64,000 bases of DNA, from assembly GCA_902729315.2 (NCBI GenBank), contig LR746276.1, positions 3,578,169-3,642,168 of the forward strand, in the 5' to 3' direction. How positions within the stretch are numbered: position 1 is the first letter of the stretch; every line of letters begins with the position of its first letter. Shown piece by piece: positions 48,627 through 61,974 of this stretch. The notes under the pieces are model-generated. The model made no database searches. It was not told the DNA's origin and saw only the letters and a program-made list of their open reading frames with translations. The stretch comes from Spirodela intermedia. Taxonomy: Eukaryota; Streptophyta; Magnoliopsida; Alismatales; Araceae. The position numbers were made by a program, and so were the translations under genes.

Positions 48627-51600
48627 TTAGAGGTTGTCCCTCAGCCATTTGAGGGCTCCATTGGCAGCCGACCTGCATCACAGTGGCCCCCATCACCATG
48701 ATTAGAATCACAGTACTTGCAAAGAGCAAAACCTTTGACGGATCCATCATAGATGACTGCAAGTGGAGCATAACTGCGGATGCCAATAAAGCTTACCCGA
48801 CAAAATTCTTAACATTCTGCCAAACGTCATCTTCTTCACTTGTTGCCTCTGAGTCCTCGGATTTGACTTCAACGACCTTTGGACTTTCTGTGTCCTTGGC
48901 TGCAAGAAGAAAGGAAACAGAGCACGGAGTCAAAGGCAGATACGTTCAACCACGAGGAAAAATCACAAAACATGAATATAGATAGACAAGCTTCAACCAC
49001 TGGGACCATCTTTCTAACGATAGATTCTGCCACCTTCACTGCAAGCATTGACAACTAATTGCCATACATGGAATTCAACATACTTGGTCTGGAATGAGTT
49101 CGAGGACGGCTGGCAGTCGGGTCATTCAGTGATGCGAGTTGTTCAAGCAACTCCCGTTCTCTCCCACTAGAGAAAACAAGAAATACGTCAGCATACATGA
49201 CAGCAAGAAAAATTCATCACGACAGATCCAAATTTCTACATCGTTTTACCCTCCTAGCTTAAAAGAGATCCATAAAAGATGTTCGTCATGGCATATTAAG
49301 ATAAACACTAAAGTATGCATAAGAACAAAGGGGAACTGAGTATTCAATCAAAACATAGAACAGCAGCATCGAGGGATTCATCTCCTCATCATGCATGAAA
49401 TGGGCACAGATATCAGAGGATGGTTACGGATATGTTATCTACAAGTTCTACAGAAAAAAAAAAAAAACTGAATGGAGGATTCACCTGATACGACTTGGTA
49501 TGGTGACTTTGATAGTAAACAAGTGATCACCACGCACGGATGGCTTATTTAACTTAGGAACACCCCGTTTAGCTAAAATAAGCACGTCACCAGGTTGAGT
49601 ACCAGGGGGTATTTGAAGCTCAGTGTCACCATCAACTGTCATCACCTGTCGAACGAAAGCTATTACAGCGGAAAAGGTCAACTAGAACCAATTACACTGA
49701 TCGATTTCTTCTGAGAAGAACGTGCCCATTAATCCTACATATTCTTGGATTTATTGAGATGCAAGGCAAAGTGAATGAAATGGACGAAGGAATTTGAACA
49801 ATCATGCATGGCTTTACAAACAAATGAAATGCATTTCACGATGTGAAACGGTGGGCAACTGTTACTGAACTTTTCAATTATTCAAACAGGATGAATGAAC
49901 AGTCTTTTGAAGTCATTGAAAGCGTACCGCATAGGTCACACAGTACACAACTGTATGAAAAACCAAGATGATAGTACAGTGCAGATGAATAAGCCCAGCG
50001 TCTAAACTTCAAGTTTTCATTCTAAAATATATACGACATATTTTTATCACATACCAAACTTGTTTCAGGGAGTTGTTGGAAGTTCCAAGTCGTAAGAAAA
50101 TACCGTAAAAGATTGAGGGTATTTTGGGAAAGTGTGTAGGGTTTCTCCCTATATAATGGGCGTTAGAGGTGAATGAATCTTGAGGAGGTTGTCCCCCGTT
50201 CCTCTCCTTTGCCCTCCATGACAGAGGCCGTTCTCCCTTTGTTTATGTTTTCAACAGGACTTCTCATGTAAAGTGTTACCCAGGAAACAGATGAAGAAAC
50301 CATATCAGCTTCCTTAATATGTTTTAGCATTATGACAACAAGTTTTTGACAGTACCCCACCTCTCAAGGAATAGTTAACCACAAATGTATGCTCTGTGGA
50401 ATAACAAGATTTCAGTAAGTTAATAGTGCATGATGCCAATTTTTCAGATCACCAGTAATCCAGTACATTATTCTGTGAAGATCTGTAAGAACTAGTACCA
50501 TGTTATTCGCATATAGAAAAGGCAGTTTGGATGCCATTCACATTTGAAAGACTAGTCCGTATCTTAGAAAAATGAACCCATGTCAAGCCCTACTTATGCA
50601 TACGAGTTACATATCGAGTACAAGATAAACGACTGCAATCAACTAAAGCAGAAAATCAAAATGCTTCCCAAACACAAGTTCACAATGAAAAGATGAAGAA
50701 GATAACTAGAGAACAGAGGCACAGATAATTCATCTGTACAAGATTGAAGTTTTCCAAAACTATATTTTCAATTTGGCGCTGCCCCGTAGATAACGGACAT
50801 CATATTGGCAAAAAACACATTCAACCAAAACCTGTGGCAGGAAACTTCTAATATGTACGACAGAAACATGTGTTGGCACATGAAACAATGTTTTTCCATT
50901 TCACAAAATAATTATAGGCTGGATATACTACTGTCTGAGGATTAATTTGTGACCATATGAAGCTATCCGTTTGGAAAGACGGCCCGTTCTTGACCAATGA
51001 ATAAGTCAAATCTTTTTGTAGTCTATTTGATAATCTTTGAAACACGACCATCCAAGGGGCATCAAGTACTGGACGTAAATTCCAGGTCCGTCTTTTTCTA
51101 CTTATGTGGTCAGAGAGAGGGACTTCTAGTGCATTTCATAAGCTACTGCCTTCTCCAAAGAATTTCGGAATCAAAGAGGTCAAAGTCTTGATGCCTAGTA
51201 TGTCATTCAGAAACTAAGAACATGATTTTTGGAAAATTAATGACCTGTTTATTACAGAAAACTAAACAAAATACTATGCGATAAAAAGGGAGAAAAAAAT
51301 CACCTGAGCGATAGTCCCTAAAATCGCTTCAATATAACTGATTGAGACTGTTGACAGCAGATTGATACCATCCCTTTGAATCTCAGGTATCTCCCGGACA
51401 TCAAGACATACATAAAGATCTCCCGGAGGCCCCCTGCTTAAGTAAGAAACTGAAGTGAAATTATTGATTACTACCAATGAATATACTTACAAGTGGGTAA
51501 AAGAATCAGATGCTGAATCAGAAATAGGTCAATTTTATGACATGGGAAATATAGGACATCACAACGCGTAATGGAAAACTATCCAGATATAGAACACTGG

Positions 51601-54600
51601 AATAATCAGGAAAAAAATTACTATTGCAAATCCTAATGTCTAGTCATACCCTCTTGCTCCTGCATCACCCTCACCACGAACACGAAGAGTGCTCCCTTTG
51701 CTAACTCCAGGTGGAATTTTAACTTTTATGTCCTTCTTAGTACGAACACGCCCTTGACCAGAACATTTTCGGCAAGACTCAGAAACTACTTCACCTTCAC
51801 CACCACAAGTAGGACAAATGGAAACCTACATACAAAATCAGTTTGACGATAAGAATTAATAAATTTTTTCCGCCAGTAGAAAAACTTAGGGAGAAAAAAC
51901 GTGTTAAAATTACAGAGAAGAAACTGCTGATATTGCATCCGAAGGCTAATCAGCTTGCTTTTACTGGCAACGTTGTAGACCTTGCTCAAAAGTGTAAACA
52001 AGAAGAGTAAATACTAAAACTGTTAACCAGCCTGTGTTTGCTCATTAACATTATCTTCCAGGTGATCTATATTCTCAAATGCAAAAAACATAGAAGATAA
52101 ACAAAAATAAGCAAAAAAAATGATCATAAATTCCAATGTTAATATATTGCACATTCATACCTTCCCAGAAAATAAATGGATGCATCCTACATGACGAGAA
52201 TATCTATTACTAAATGATTTTAACTTTTACCTGACTAGTATCTTGGTGCAATGCAATGTTCCGGATCCTTTCTTAGGGGTATTTTGGATTTTTAAAAATA
52301 GAATCACGTTTTCTTACGACTTGGTGCAATGCAATGCAATGACGAGAAGATGCTTGCCTCTTTTTTGTGTCATATAGACTTTCTAATGTTTTGCGGGAGA
52401 TTAAGGATTTTCCCTTACTGAACAAGCTTAATAAATGTTTTTTATCTGCCAACTGGCCCCGTGAAAGTTGTCATAGCTCTACAGCCGAAAACGAGCACGA
52501 GGGGAATATAGTACCACCTTGTCGAGGTTGATATCAAAGTTGTAGCATTAGATCCTACGTCCAGACACGGATTTGTGGAAAACCAAAGCAGCCTGGCTGA
52601 TTCGCATGATTAAGAAGAATAAAGATTATTAGACAGTCTATCAGAATATAGATCCGATAGCCATAGATGGACATCATCTCGTGTAGTTGTGTTAAAAGTT
52701 ATGCAACTTTTTCTTCTATCTTTCATTTTTCCTCCACAGACCATTCCCATTTGAATAGTAGATAATCACATGGACAAAACAAGACCTGGAATGTAGTAGA
52801 TTCGCAAGTTGGATGGCACAACTTCAGAAGATCAGATAACCTGAAGTTTGGAAAGGATAAGTACGGAAGAGGCAACTATGTCGCTAGTATATTGTGTTCT
52901 AAAATGAGATACTTCATCTCACGCATAAGTGAAAAGGAGAACATGATAGGATAGTAGAACATAGAATGGAGAGACATCAAGACAACATGTGCTCACTTTA
53001 TCCATGGTACAAAGAGATAAATTGCCAGGAGATCACTTTTCAAAAGGCAAGAAGAGAATTCATATTGCAGATAATGATGAGCAATTTCCCAGCTTTTGTC
53101 AGACATTGTACTTAGTTTTCCAGCAAGACAATAATACCTAGGCACTACCAACAGTTAAAACAGGTAGCAGATGTATCAGAAAAATGGTTTCCGTGTCAGC
53201 ATGTAGAGCAAACAACTTTTTAACTCGTGCGCCACATATAAACATAGTTAAAAGATTGAAAAAATCGAAATAATCAGGTAAATCTGGCTCAGTATTTTTC
53301 CGTAGTACATAGAATAGCACCTTGTTACTATCTGGCTCCGTATTTTGGAGAGATCAGAATATCTTTTAGGCCTTCCCCACCCCAAAACCAAAACAAAAAA
53401 AAGAGAATTTTACGTCTTTAGTTGGATTTAGCTACCTTAGCGTTACAAGACATCCTTCGTTTCAGATTTTGAAAGGAGAGAGACCGAAAATAAGAATTTT
53501 TTAAAGTCCTTCCCAAGAACCATCTAGATTACTATTTCTTCAGCCACAAGAAATTCAACTCATTTTCTCAAACAAAGAATGTGTGGGAAACTTTTTACTT
53601 AAGAGAAATACTAAATACCTGAGAAAACAAGCCGAATGGTGTTTGCTCTGTTCGCATTACTTGACCCCTTCCACCGCAGGTGGGACATACCCTCAACTTA
53701 GAGCCTACCTTTGCCCCAGTACCATCACAAGCATCACAGGTCTCCAAATGAGATAGCTCAATTTCTTTCTCCACTCCGAAGATAGCCTCAGAAAACTCCA
53801 AGGTCAGGTCATAACTGCAAAAAAGCTTTTATTTATGAGCCAAATCTCCCCTACACAATAAGACGTCATTAACAAAAATAATTCATGATAGGTGCCCAAT
53901 ACAAAACATTTATTAACAAATGAAGGGATAACCCACAAAATGAGGGCTAGAAAGGCATCAGTAGTAGTATATTTCAACGTCCATAGCAGCGGCAAGAAAA
54001 AAACGTGCAAACATAAATCACCAACTGCCTACTGAAACCATCGTAATGTTCATCCATATCATATTTCAAGTTTCCGGAACTGACATAAGACATGCAACTA
54101 ACATGACAATAAGAGAAGAAGTAGGAGAAATAAATAAAACATAAAAAATTACAACTAAAAATGGAAAATAATAGATCTTCTAAGTATTATAGTAATTCAT
54201 TGTATATTCGAACCTAGACCATTTATTTTCATTGGATAATATTCTATTTTAAAGAAAAACCTATTCCAAGAAGAGCATCTGTGTTCCAGAATTTGAAGGA
54301 AAGGTATAAGCGCGTTATGATTTAGTCAAGAAGACATACACAAGAGGGCTGTCCTCCTTAAGACATAGAAATCAGGTCCTCAATAGAAACAATAAATATA
54401 CAAAACTAGAATGAATACAAAAATAGTGCTAATTCAAGAAAATGATTTCAACCACTACAAGAAAATAGTAGTTGGACAAAGCAGGAAGGAATATTAAACA
54501 GAAAAGCATGAGCATCACATAGAGGTCACTCATGACATTCACATGACCAACCGATCCTGAGAAACGATTAGATGTTTCTGTCACAGCAAACGCTAAAATT

Positions 54601-57600
54601 CTTATCATGGTGTTGTATACTATCTAAAGGCTAGTAATAAATATGTAAATTTTTTAAGTGGTGCTCCATGGCTCACCGAATATCTTCACCCTTTGTAACA
54701 GTACTGCGTCTACGTGTTCTAAATGTGCTTTGGTCAACTCCGGAGAAACCACCCATACTTTGCCCAAAGAAGGCCTCAAACAGGTCAAATGGATTACTCT
54801 GCACAAGAAAAATTGCAAATCAAAACGAAGAATTGGGAGATCAGATTATGTTCCTGAGTGGTAAAATATACATTGTATGCCTTAAGAAGTGTACCAAAGA
54901 CAGAAGGAATAACATCGCTTTTACAACGCAGTTATTTCATGCCATGCTAACCTAACTATAAAACGGTCATCACTTTACCGTATAAGCTCCAGCAGAGCCG
55001 CCCACTGAACTCTTCAGACCGTCTTCACCATACCGATCATATACAGCCCTTTTGTTATCATCTGACAACACCTAAAGATGAAACAACTCAGTCATTAATC
55101 AAAACCTGATACCTTACTTAACGGAAAATTTAAGAATATTTAGTATCACCCAGCTACAATTTACCGAAGTGAGACTTAGATAAAATGGTTAATGTGGCAT
55201 TAGAAGACATAAATAATTCTCAGCTGTCTCAGAAATCCAAGAAAACTAATGCTCACAATGGGCTACAAACCTACCTGAATGCACATACAAAATAGATATG
55301 AAGCATGTAGACAAAGAAATAACAAAATACAGATGAACCAAGGCATTTAAAGCTGCTGTTATGAAATTAGATCACTTCCAAACAACATGAAAAGAAGAAC
55401 CCTATTGGTGCATGTCAAAGCAAATTCATTACAAAGTGATGCATTAAAGTTGGAGGAAGTAAAAAGATCATGAATGTCAATGTTCAAGCAATACACAAAT
55501 GTCATCACATCTCAAAGGAACCCCACTGATCATGTTGTTGCATGACCTTGAATACAACAGATCAGAACAAAGCATAAGTGATGGTTCAGGCTTATCTAAT
55601 CGCTATTTTTCATCTTGTCCACGTTCACGTTCCACAAAAGGTCAAACTGCAGCATTTAAGTACACAAGCTAAGGCAGAGATTAAAAGTTGGGAAGAACTG
55701 AAAGACAAGAACACCACGTCAGATGACTAATCTTCAGCAGCATACAGTTACATGACTGAATACAACAGAAAACTAGAATGAAAAACTCGAATGATAATGG
55801 TTTGTCAGTAGCATTTCGTTCAGACATTTTAACAATAACTTTCAACATCATTTTAGGGCATTCAAACTCAAGAATGCTGCTTCCCAGTCCTCAAGTGCAA
55901 TCAAAGCTCATAGGGAAAAAACTGGTGCTCCAAGATCTTGTCTAATCAAAATATCTGGATTTGTTGCTATATTCCTATATGGGCAAAGAGTACTAGATAA
56001 CCTAGAATTATAATCAAGAAATTAGCTTTCTGGTACAGAAAATATAGCATATATGGTTGCCTGTAACTGCGATTTAATACTGCGTACACTGAAGTTAAGA
56101 ATTATATCGCGGGATAAGTTAGTGTCACCAAAGGATGAAGAATCTTTGAAAGAGTACCGATAGCCAAGGGGTCAAACCATTATAAGAATATTGTGTAACT
56201 TACTGAGACAAATCTGGGAGCTAACTGCCCTCTAGAACTAAGTTTCACAAAAATAATCATAAATGAAAGTCCAAAGAGACAAATCAACCCTCCTTTCAGT
56301 CTCCCTTTCAGCTCCAACAATTATCACATCATGTAATTATGAGGCACCAAATAGCGAAAGTAAGTTTAAATCAAAAAAACAATTAAGAGAAAATGCTAGG
56401 AAGTCATAAATTACCTCATATGCAGCACTGATCTCCTTGAACTTTTCAGTAGCTCCTGGCTGCTTGTTCACGTCAGGATGATACTTCAATAAACAAAAAC
56501 TGATGTTATGACTATATGAAAGATGATGTAGAAAATTTATTGGAACATAACATCATAAGAGGCATGATAAGTTTTTTACAGGAAACCCCTCAGATATTAC
56601 CACCTCTTTTGCTGTCGCTGTTTGAGTCATGAATACTGAGTTACATAGAGAAGAGACAAGGAATACAGCAACTGACATACCACATCTAACTTTTCTAATT
56701 CACAATGCAAACTTTTCAATGGTGTGAAACTCATGATGCAGAAAGGGCCTATAGTTTTATTAGAGAAGCACGCAAAATTGAAGATGAAACTTGCCTGAAA
56801 TTCCGAACTGTACAACCGACATGACTTATCTATCTATCAAGAATTTCTTCCCATTATTTTCCTGCATTCTAACGATAACATGTGGCATATGGCAGTTTAT
56901 AATAATGTTTTCTTCGTTTCAGAAGCCTAAACTAGACCATGTCAACACTACAAGTCCAAGGTTTTGATCCAAAATTAAAAGAGGAGAAAGAGAAAGGGAA
57001 AATAGAAGCATAAGGTGGAAAAGGAGGAGGAGAAAAAGAAGATAGCAAACGATGCTGACCTAAAGGAAAGACGAAGATGAAGAAGAACCTTTAGTAATAT
57101 CTCTTATCTCCCACAGATCTCACTATGATGTCATTCCTCTGACTTGAAAAGATCATACTGGCATCCATGATGTCAAGTCATGGTCTGTCCATCACAAGAC
57201 AATGTCGTCACAATGCTCACCTCTTTACCTACTTAAAATACCTGATCTACAAGAAGGTTTCCAAATTCACCCATTGTCAAGAAGATTATCATCCATGTCC
57301 TTTGTAACGATCTTCCCTTTCAGAATGTTCAAATCTTTTCCTTCCAAAATTCTGTTTCTTTTACTAACTTCTTCTATCAGATAATACCTAGAAAATCATC
57401 CTAAGTCAAACGCCAAGAACATCCTTCTTCATGCTCAATGCGCTCATAAGTTGAATTATCATCTCTGTGCCTGGTAGCTAGAACATCCCTCTCTTTCATC
57501 AGACCTACCATCTTGAGATCTCGAAACTACACCCCATTTATGTGAATGGTAGATCTAAGACATTCATGATTCTTATTTTCATGGGCATTTGAATTTTTTA

Positions 57601-59042
57601 CAATGGACCTCACATGGATGAATTCAAAGAATAAAACCCAGAGTATGAAAAATGGTAAGACAAGATTAATTCCTTGTAAATTCGTTCTCATCGTCTACAT
57701 AAGAGGCTTAAAAATATCAGAGGAGAAATAACTAAAACCAGAAAAGTTTTACCCCCCATTCTACACGTTGTTTAGCTTTCAGAGAAAATAAAATTGTCTG
57801 GAAGGAAACGATAGGAATACCACGGAAATTCAATGTACAGTAAAACCTACTGCATCTGATTCGAAAAAATGATGGATATTTTCGACATTTTGAGGATCAT
57901 AATTAGCAGAATGCTACATGAATTTGAGGTAGACAGATAAAAAGCTAGCTAATCCTCTTTGTCTTTCACTTTGATATCCTCTGTTGTTTTTACATATATA
58001 CCATGATATCTTCTTCCAACAAGAAATGAAATCAATATCACCGAAAAACTTTCTTTCAAAAAAATTGGAGAAACGATGCATCCCCCAATCATCTGCAAAC
58101 CAACACAAAACCAGGAGAATCTTTTTTTTTTCCTCAACAACAACGAGCAATAGACATAAGAGGTGTCTTAGCATAAGCTGGTAGTGTTTGATTGCAATAA
58201 CATGGAATCTACTGAAACACAAAGCTGACAATAGAACTGGGAATTTTTTTCTTCCAAGATTGTTTTATTCTTCTGGTAATTTGGCATGAGATGCTACTGA
58301 CTTTGAATGTAATGACCGAGTACTTTCACATATGTGATTGCGAGAGGAGAAGGGCAGAAGGAACACATTCACTCTCTGCATTACCCTCACTCTACAAAAA
58401 TGGCGAAAACTAGCAATAGTGTGATCAATTCTCTAAAGCTTCAACAAGGACCTTTTCTCGATGGCCACCGACACAAGCGAAACTTCTCGATAATCGAATG
58501 AAGGGAAAAAACTTGTAACGAATAAAAAAGATGTCATGTAACGAGAAAAATTGGAATCAACAATGGGCAAAAATCCTCACAGGAATCTGGATCCTCAAAG
58601 GCATCAGACATCCAAGAAATGGCATTCATATTTAATTTTGAGGTAAAAAAAGAGAAGAAATATAGAACTCACGAGTTTCCCTAATCAAACAAATGCACAG
58701 CGGAAGGCTAACCTGGCGAGCGAGACGGCGGTAAGCGGCCTTGATCTCCTTTCCATCAGCAGACTTCGGGACTCCAAGGACAGAGTAGTAGTCCGAGGAC
58801 GCAGCGACCACAAACTCCGACGGGGTGCGGCGCCGCGCGGAGCCGCCTCTCCTCCTCTTCCTGTTCCAGTACCGGAGCTCGAGTCGCGGGGAGAGGGAGA
58901 GGAAGGAGATGGGGTGCGGAAGGGCGTGGGCGTCCGGCGTAGGCCATCTGGCTACAAAGGCGAGCACAGGCCGGCGGGGAGAGGAGGACGAAGAGGAAGA
59001 AGGCCCGAAGGAGAGCTGGGAGGACGCGATGGAGAGCGCCAT
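48627..59042 (-). CDS. Plastid-targeted type-I DnaJ/Hsp40 chaperone (502 aa, 11 exons)
   Basis: Minus-strand exons are 59042-58713, 56483-56415, 55071-54979, 54798-54677, 53814-53619, 51825-51650, 51433-51304, 49645-49485, 49166-49084, 48899-48797 and 48672-48627 (TAA). All phases agree (1509 nt). Residues 1-~80 are a Ser/Arg-rich plastid transit peptide; the J domain spans 84-~148 ([20 protein letters not shown]) with HPD at 112-114. A Gly/Phe stretch ([18 protein letters not shown]) follows. Four zinc motifs are intact: CDACDGTG 231, CPTCGGRG 248, CPTCGGEG 274 and CRKCSGQG 288. The substrate-binding C-terminal domains follow ([38 protein letters not shown]), then an acidic linker and a [14 protein letters not shown] end. 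This is the DJA5/DJA6-like plastid group, which delivers substrates to stromal Hsp70. The last two exons are joined by a 124-base intron (GG|GTAAGC...ATGCAG|GTCGG). An upstream in-frame ATG (59114) reads through a CT repeat and was not chosen. Confidence 0.95.
50060..50300 (+). repeat. LTR-like segment in DnaJ intron 7
   Basis: The segment has AGGGAGTTGTTGGAAGTTCC, a TATATAATGGG box (about 50150), GAATGAATCTTGAGGAGGTT and CCCCGTTCCTCTCC in the order usual for the promoter and leader of a plant LTR. No second LTR, primer-binding site or coding remnant is visible in the intron, so a solo LTR or fragment is the best reading. This rests on overall look and not on a matched family. Confidence 0.35.
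52242..52341. repeat. 61-bp segment bracketed by 17-bp direct repeats in DnaJ intron 5
   Basis: CTTGGTGCAATGCAATG is present at about 52242-52258 and again at about 52320-52336, bracketing 61 bases. The second copy is extended by one more CAATG. The bracketed segment ends TTTTCTTACGA, and with the flank it contains TTTTCTTACGACTTGG (52309-52324), the exact reverse complement of CCAAGTCGTAAGAAAA at 50085-50100. The arrangement looks like an insertion footprint or repair filler. Confidence 0.6.
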
Positions 59043-59157
59043 TGGAGCTGTGCCACCAGCGACGTAGCGGGAAGAGAGAGAGAGAGAGAGAGAGAGGAGA
59101 GGGTGAGTGGGCACGGTAAGGAGGGGCCGCGCTTGCAGTGTGTGGTGAGATTACCGG

Positions 59158-59196
59158 CACGTGCTACAATGCTCATCTGGTATTCAGTCCCACGTG
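59158..59196 (-). promoter_or_regulatory. Paired G-boxes upstream of the DnaJ start
   Basis: CACGTG cores lie at 59158-59163 and 59191-59196, 116-155 bases upstream of the ATG. On the minus strand the distal one reads ACACGTGG, an ABRE-type element. Tandem G-box/ABRE elements typically bind bZIP (ABF, HY5) or bHLH (PIF) factors, which would suit a light- or stress-responsive plastid chaperone. A (CT)n run (about 59071-59095) forms part of the 5' UTR. Function is inferred from motif and position. Confidence 0.45.
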
Positions 59197-59199
59197 TGA

Positions 59200-60533
59200 C
59201 TTCTTTTATTTTTATTTTAAAGGAAATGGTCGACAGGACGAGGAGGGATTGAAGTCGCATTATAGGCACCAAAGAATGAGCGAGAGAGAGAGATAATAAG
59301 GTCTTTAAGGGAACCGTCACAACCTGCCACATCACATCCTCTTCCAACAAGATTTCTAAGCGGACCTTGTCAGCCAGTGGCCGATTCTGATTAGCTATAT
59401 TTTTCCAGATAATTCAAATATTAAAAACAGGTATTTTATGTGTGCTGATAAATAAGATAAAGATGATTAGATAAGGAGCCGTCTATTTTATTTGCTATAT
59501 TTTTCACCATAATCTAAATGATAAAAATAGCCATTATGTGAGCAGATAAATGAAATAAATATGCCTAGTTGAGGGCTCCTTGAGAGAGTCAATAGGAGTC
59601 ATTTGTCGATTTAATCCCCTCCATTTTATTCAAATATTATATCTTTGCACTTTGCTAAGTTAGTAACAAAGGCAAGAGGATTTATATCCTTCATTTTCTC
59701 AAATTAGGAATTATTTATATTATAACAATAAAATTATTTTATATTACTTTAAAATCCACATCATAGAGAGAGTGCCATTTATTGTTCTAAAACTGGCCCC
59801 ATTGACAACCAAGAAACTATGATTCTTGGAGTTTATATGGAAATACATGTGAATGAAAAGGTATTTATATTTATAGAAAAACCCATTATTCTTCATACTC
59901 TTCAAATTATAGTCCAATTCTTTGTGAACAATAATACCATTTGTATTTTCTTTTATCATCTATGTTTTTCAAATATAAATGATAGGCATGTATGAAGTGT
60001 TGAAGATAATTATTATTCCAAATATAGGGAAATTACTAAGGACGACAACTGATTTGGGTTTTTTCCTAAGAGATAGGACCCTCTCGACGAGCAAGTTTTT
60101 AAGATAACTATTGAGCAATAGTTCAATAATAGATGGGGAAAGTGACAAAAGTACCCACAAAGATGATGCTGGTTATTATCGACTGACTATGTCAGAAATT
60201 AATAAGAGGCATATATTTCCTCCGCTTGTTTGGTGACATTCATTTGATGGAAAGTATTAGTGCAATAACTCATTTAACAAGCATTTTGCGTGAAAAATAT
60301 TCTTATTTGATACCCAAGTTATGAATACAACCATAGGATTCAACTTCCATTTTCTTTTTCCACCCCCAATTACAAGAATTGGCGAAGATAATGAGAATAT
60401 GCCCATATTTTCTCCATCCGTGAGGGGGATCCCATTTCAAGGAGAGATATTTGTGCAATGATTCACGGAACAGGGTGGTATAAGAATGATTCTCCTTTAT
60501 GTGGGAGTCGTTGGGGACTCGTTTAGTACATGC

Positions 60534-60575
<42 letters not shown>

Positions 60576-60595
60576 TACCTCCTTGGGGGGGAGCA
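59200..60595. other. Intergenic region between the DnaJ 5' end and the RIBA 3' end
   Basis: AT-rich spacer without supportable exons. Two similar TATATTTTTC(C/A)-(A/C)ATAA segments followed by AAAAAC/TAG and GATAAATAAGATAAA-like text occur at about 59395-59470 and 59490-59560, an old ~96-bp direct duplication. A (GA)n of about 17 units (60537-60571) sits 25 bases past the RIBA stop, within its 3' UTR. Confidence 0.55.
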
Positions 60596-61921
60596 TTAGG
60601 AGACACCGTTGACTTCATCCGAGCCGCGCAGCCGTCTATTGAATTGGGGTCCATAAACGTGGCCCATCTTGGCCCGCTTGGCCTCCAAGTACCTTCTGTT
60701 CTCCGAGGTGATGGGAGTCAGCAGTGGGACCCGCCCCACCACGGTCAACCCGTAGCCCTTGAGCCCGATGAACTTGGATGGGTTGTTGGTCATCAGCCTC
60801 ATCGTCCTCACCCCAAGGTCCTGCAGTATCTGCAACGAGAATCGTACCATAACCATTTGCATCTTTCAAAAGTCAACCCATCATTCCCTTGATCAAGTTT
60901 AATTGGATAAGTTTCACTTTCCGGGCATTGAAACCAAAAAGCGGATAACCGGGTCTATTTCTCTTCGGGGTGAGGGGGAGTTGACCTCCGCCCACCCATC
61001 ACGTTGACACCCTGGGATACAAATATCCGGGAATATTTCTCCCTCCAGTTTTGGGTGGAGTTGACTTCCGGGGCTACCTAACCCGTTGACTACCAAAGCT
61101 GGAAACAACTGGGCCTGCTCTCCACACGGGCTCTGACTTTAAGGCTAGCGCCGGGTTTTCGGGGCTAGGCCGTTGTAAACTTCTATGTCTACCCTGCCCG
61201 TTGACACCAAAAAGTAGAAAAAACTGGCCTATTTCTCTTCAACTGGGGGTGGAGGACTTCAGCATGGAACAGGCCCGTTGAAGCCCTAAAGTAGAAAGAA
61301 CCGTGCCTGTTTATCTGCCCAGTTGACTCAGGGCCGAACCCCCCCAGTTGACTTCATTCAAATTAGGAGAACTGGGCGTATTTCTCTACCCCGCCAGGGT
61401 AGAGGGGAGTTGACCTCCGGGCCAGACAGGGCCGTTGACACTGTAAAGGAGAAATAACCAGGCATATTTTTCAGCCCCCGTTGGGCGGGAGTTGACTCAG
61501 GGCGTCGACGCCCTCTGTTGCCTTCAAAAAGAAAAAAAAAGGGAGAGAGAGAGAAACGGGATTCACCTGGGCGCCGATGCCGTACTCCCGCGAGTCAACG
61601 GGCAGGCCCAGCTCCTCGTTGGCCTCGACGGTGTCGCGGCCGCTGTCCTGCAGGTTGTAGGCGCGGAGCTTGTGGCCGAGGCCGATGCCCCTTCCCTCGT
61701 GCCCGCGCAGGTACACCAACACCCCTCTCCCGGCCTTCTCTATCATCCGCATCGACAGCTCCAGCTGCTTCCCACAATCACACCTCGCCGATCCGAAGAT
61801 ATCCCCCGTGAGGCACTCCGAGTGCACCCTCACCAGGATGTCCTCCCCATCTCCGATCTCCCCCTGCCGCCCATCAACAACCTTCAGCTTCTCCTCCGTT
61901 TGAGCACAGTCACAGAGTTTG

Positions 61922-61974
<53 letters not shown>

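Noticed and set aside
48469-48786. Hydrophobic minus-strand frame ([20 protein letters not shown]) at the DnaJ 3' end, which could be read as a membrane anchor
   Set aside because: It lies in the 124-base final intron and runs into the 3' UTR. The splice 48797 to 48672 restores a family-like [14 protein letters not shown] end, and unspliced reading hits TAA at once.
59043-59114. Upstream in-frame ATG (59114) as the DnaJ start
   Set aside because: It would translate the CT-repeat leader as LSLSLSLS. The ATG at 59042 gives a normal MALSIASS transit peptide.
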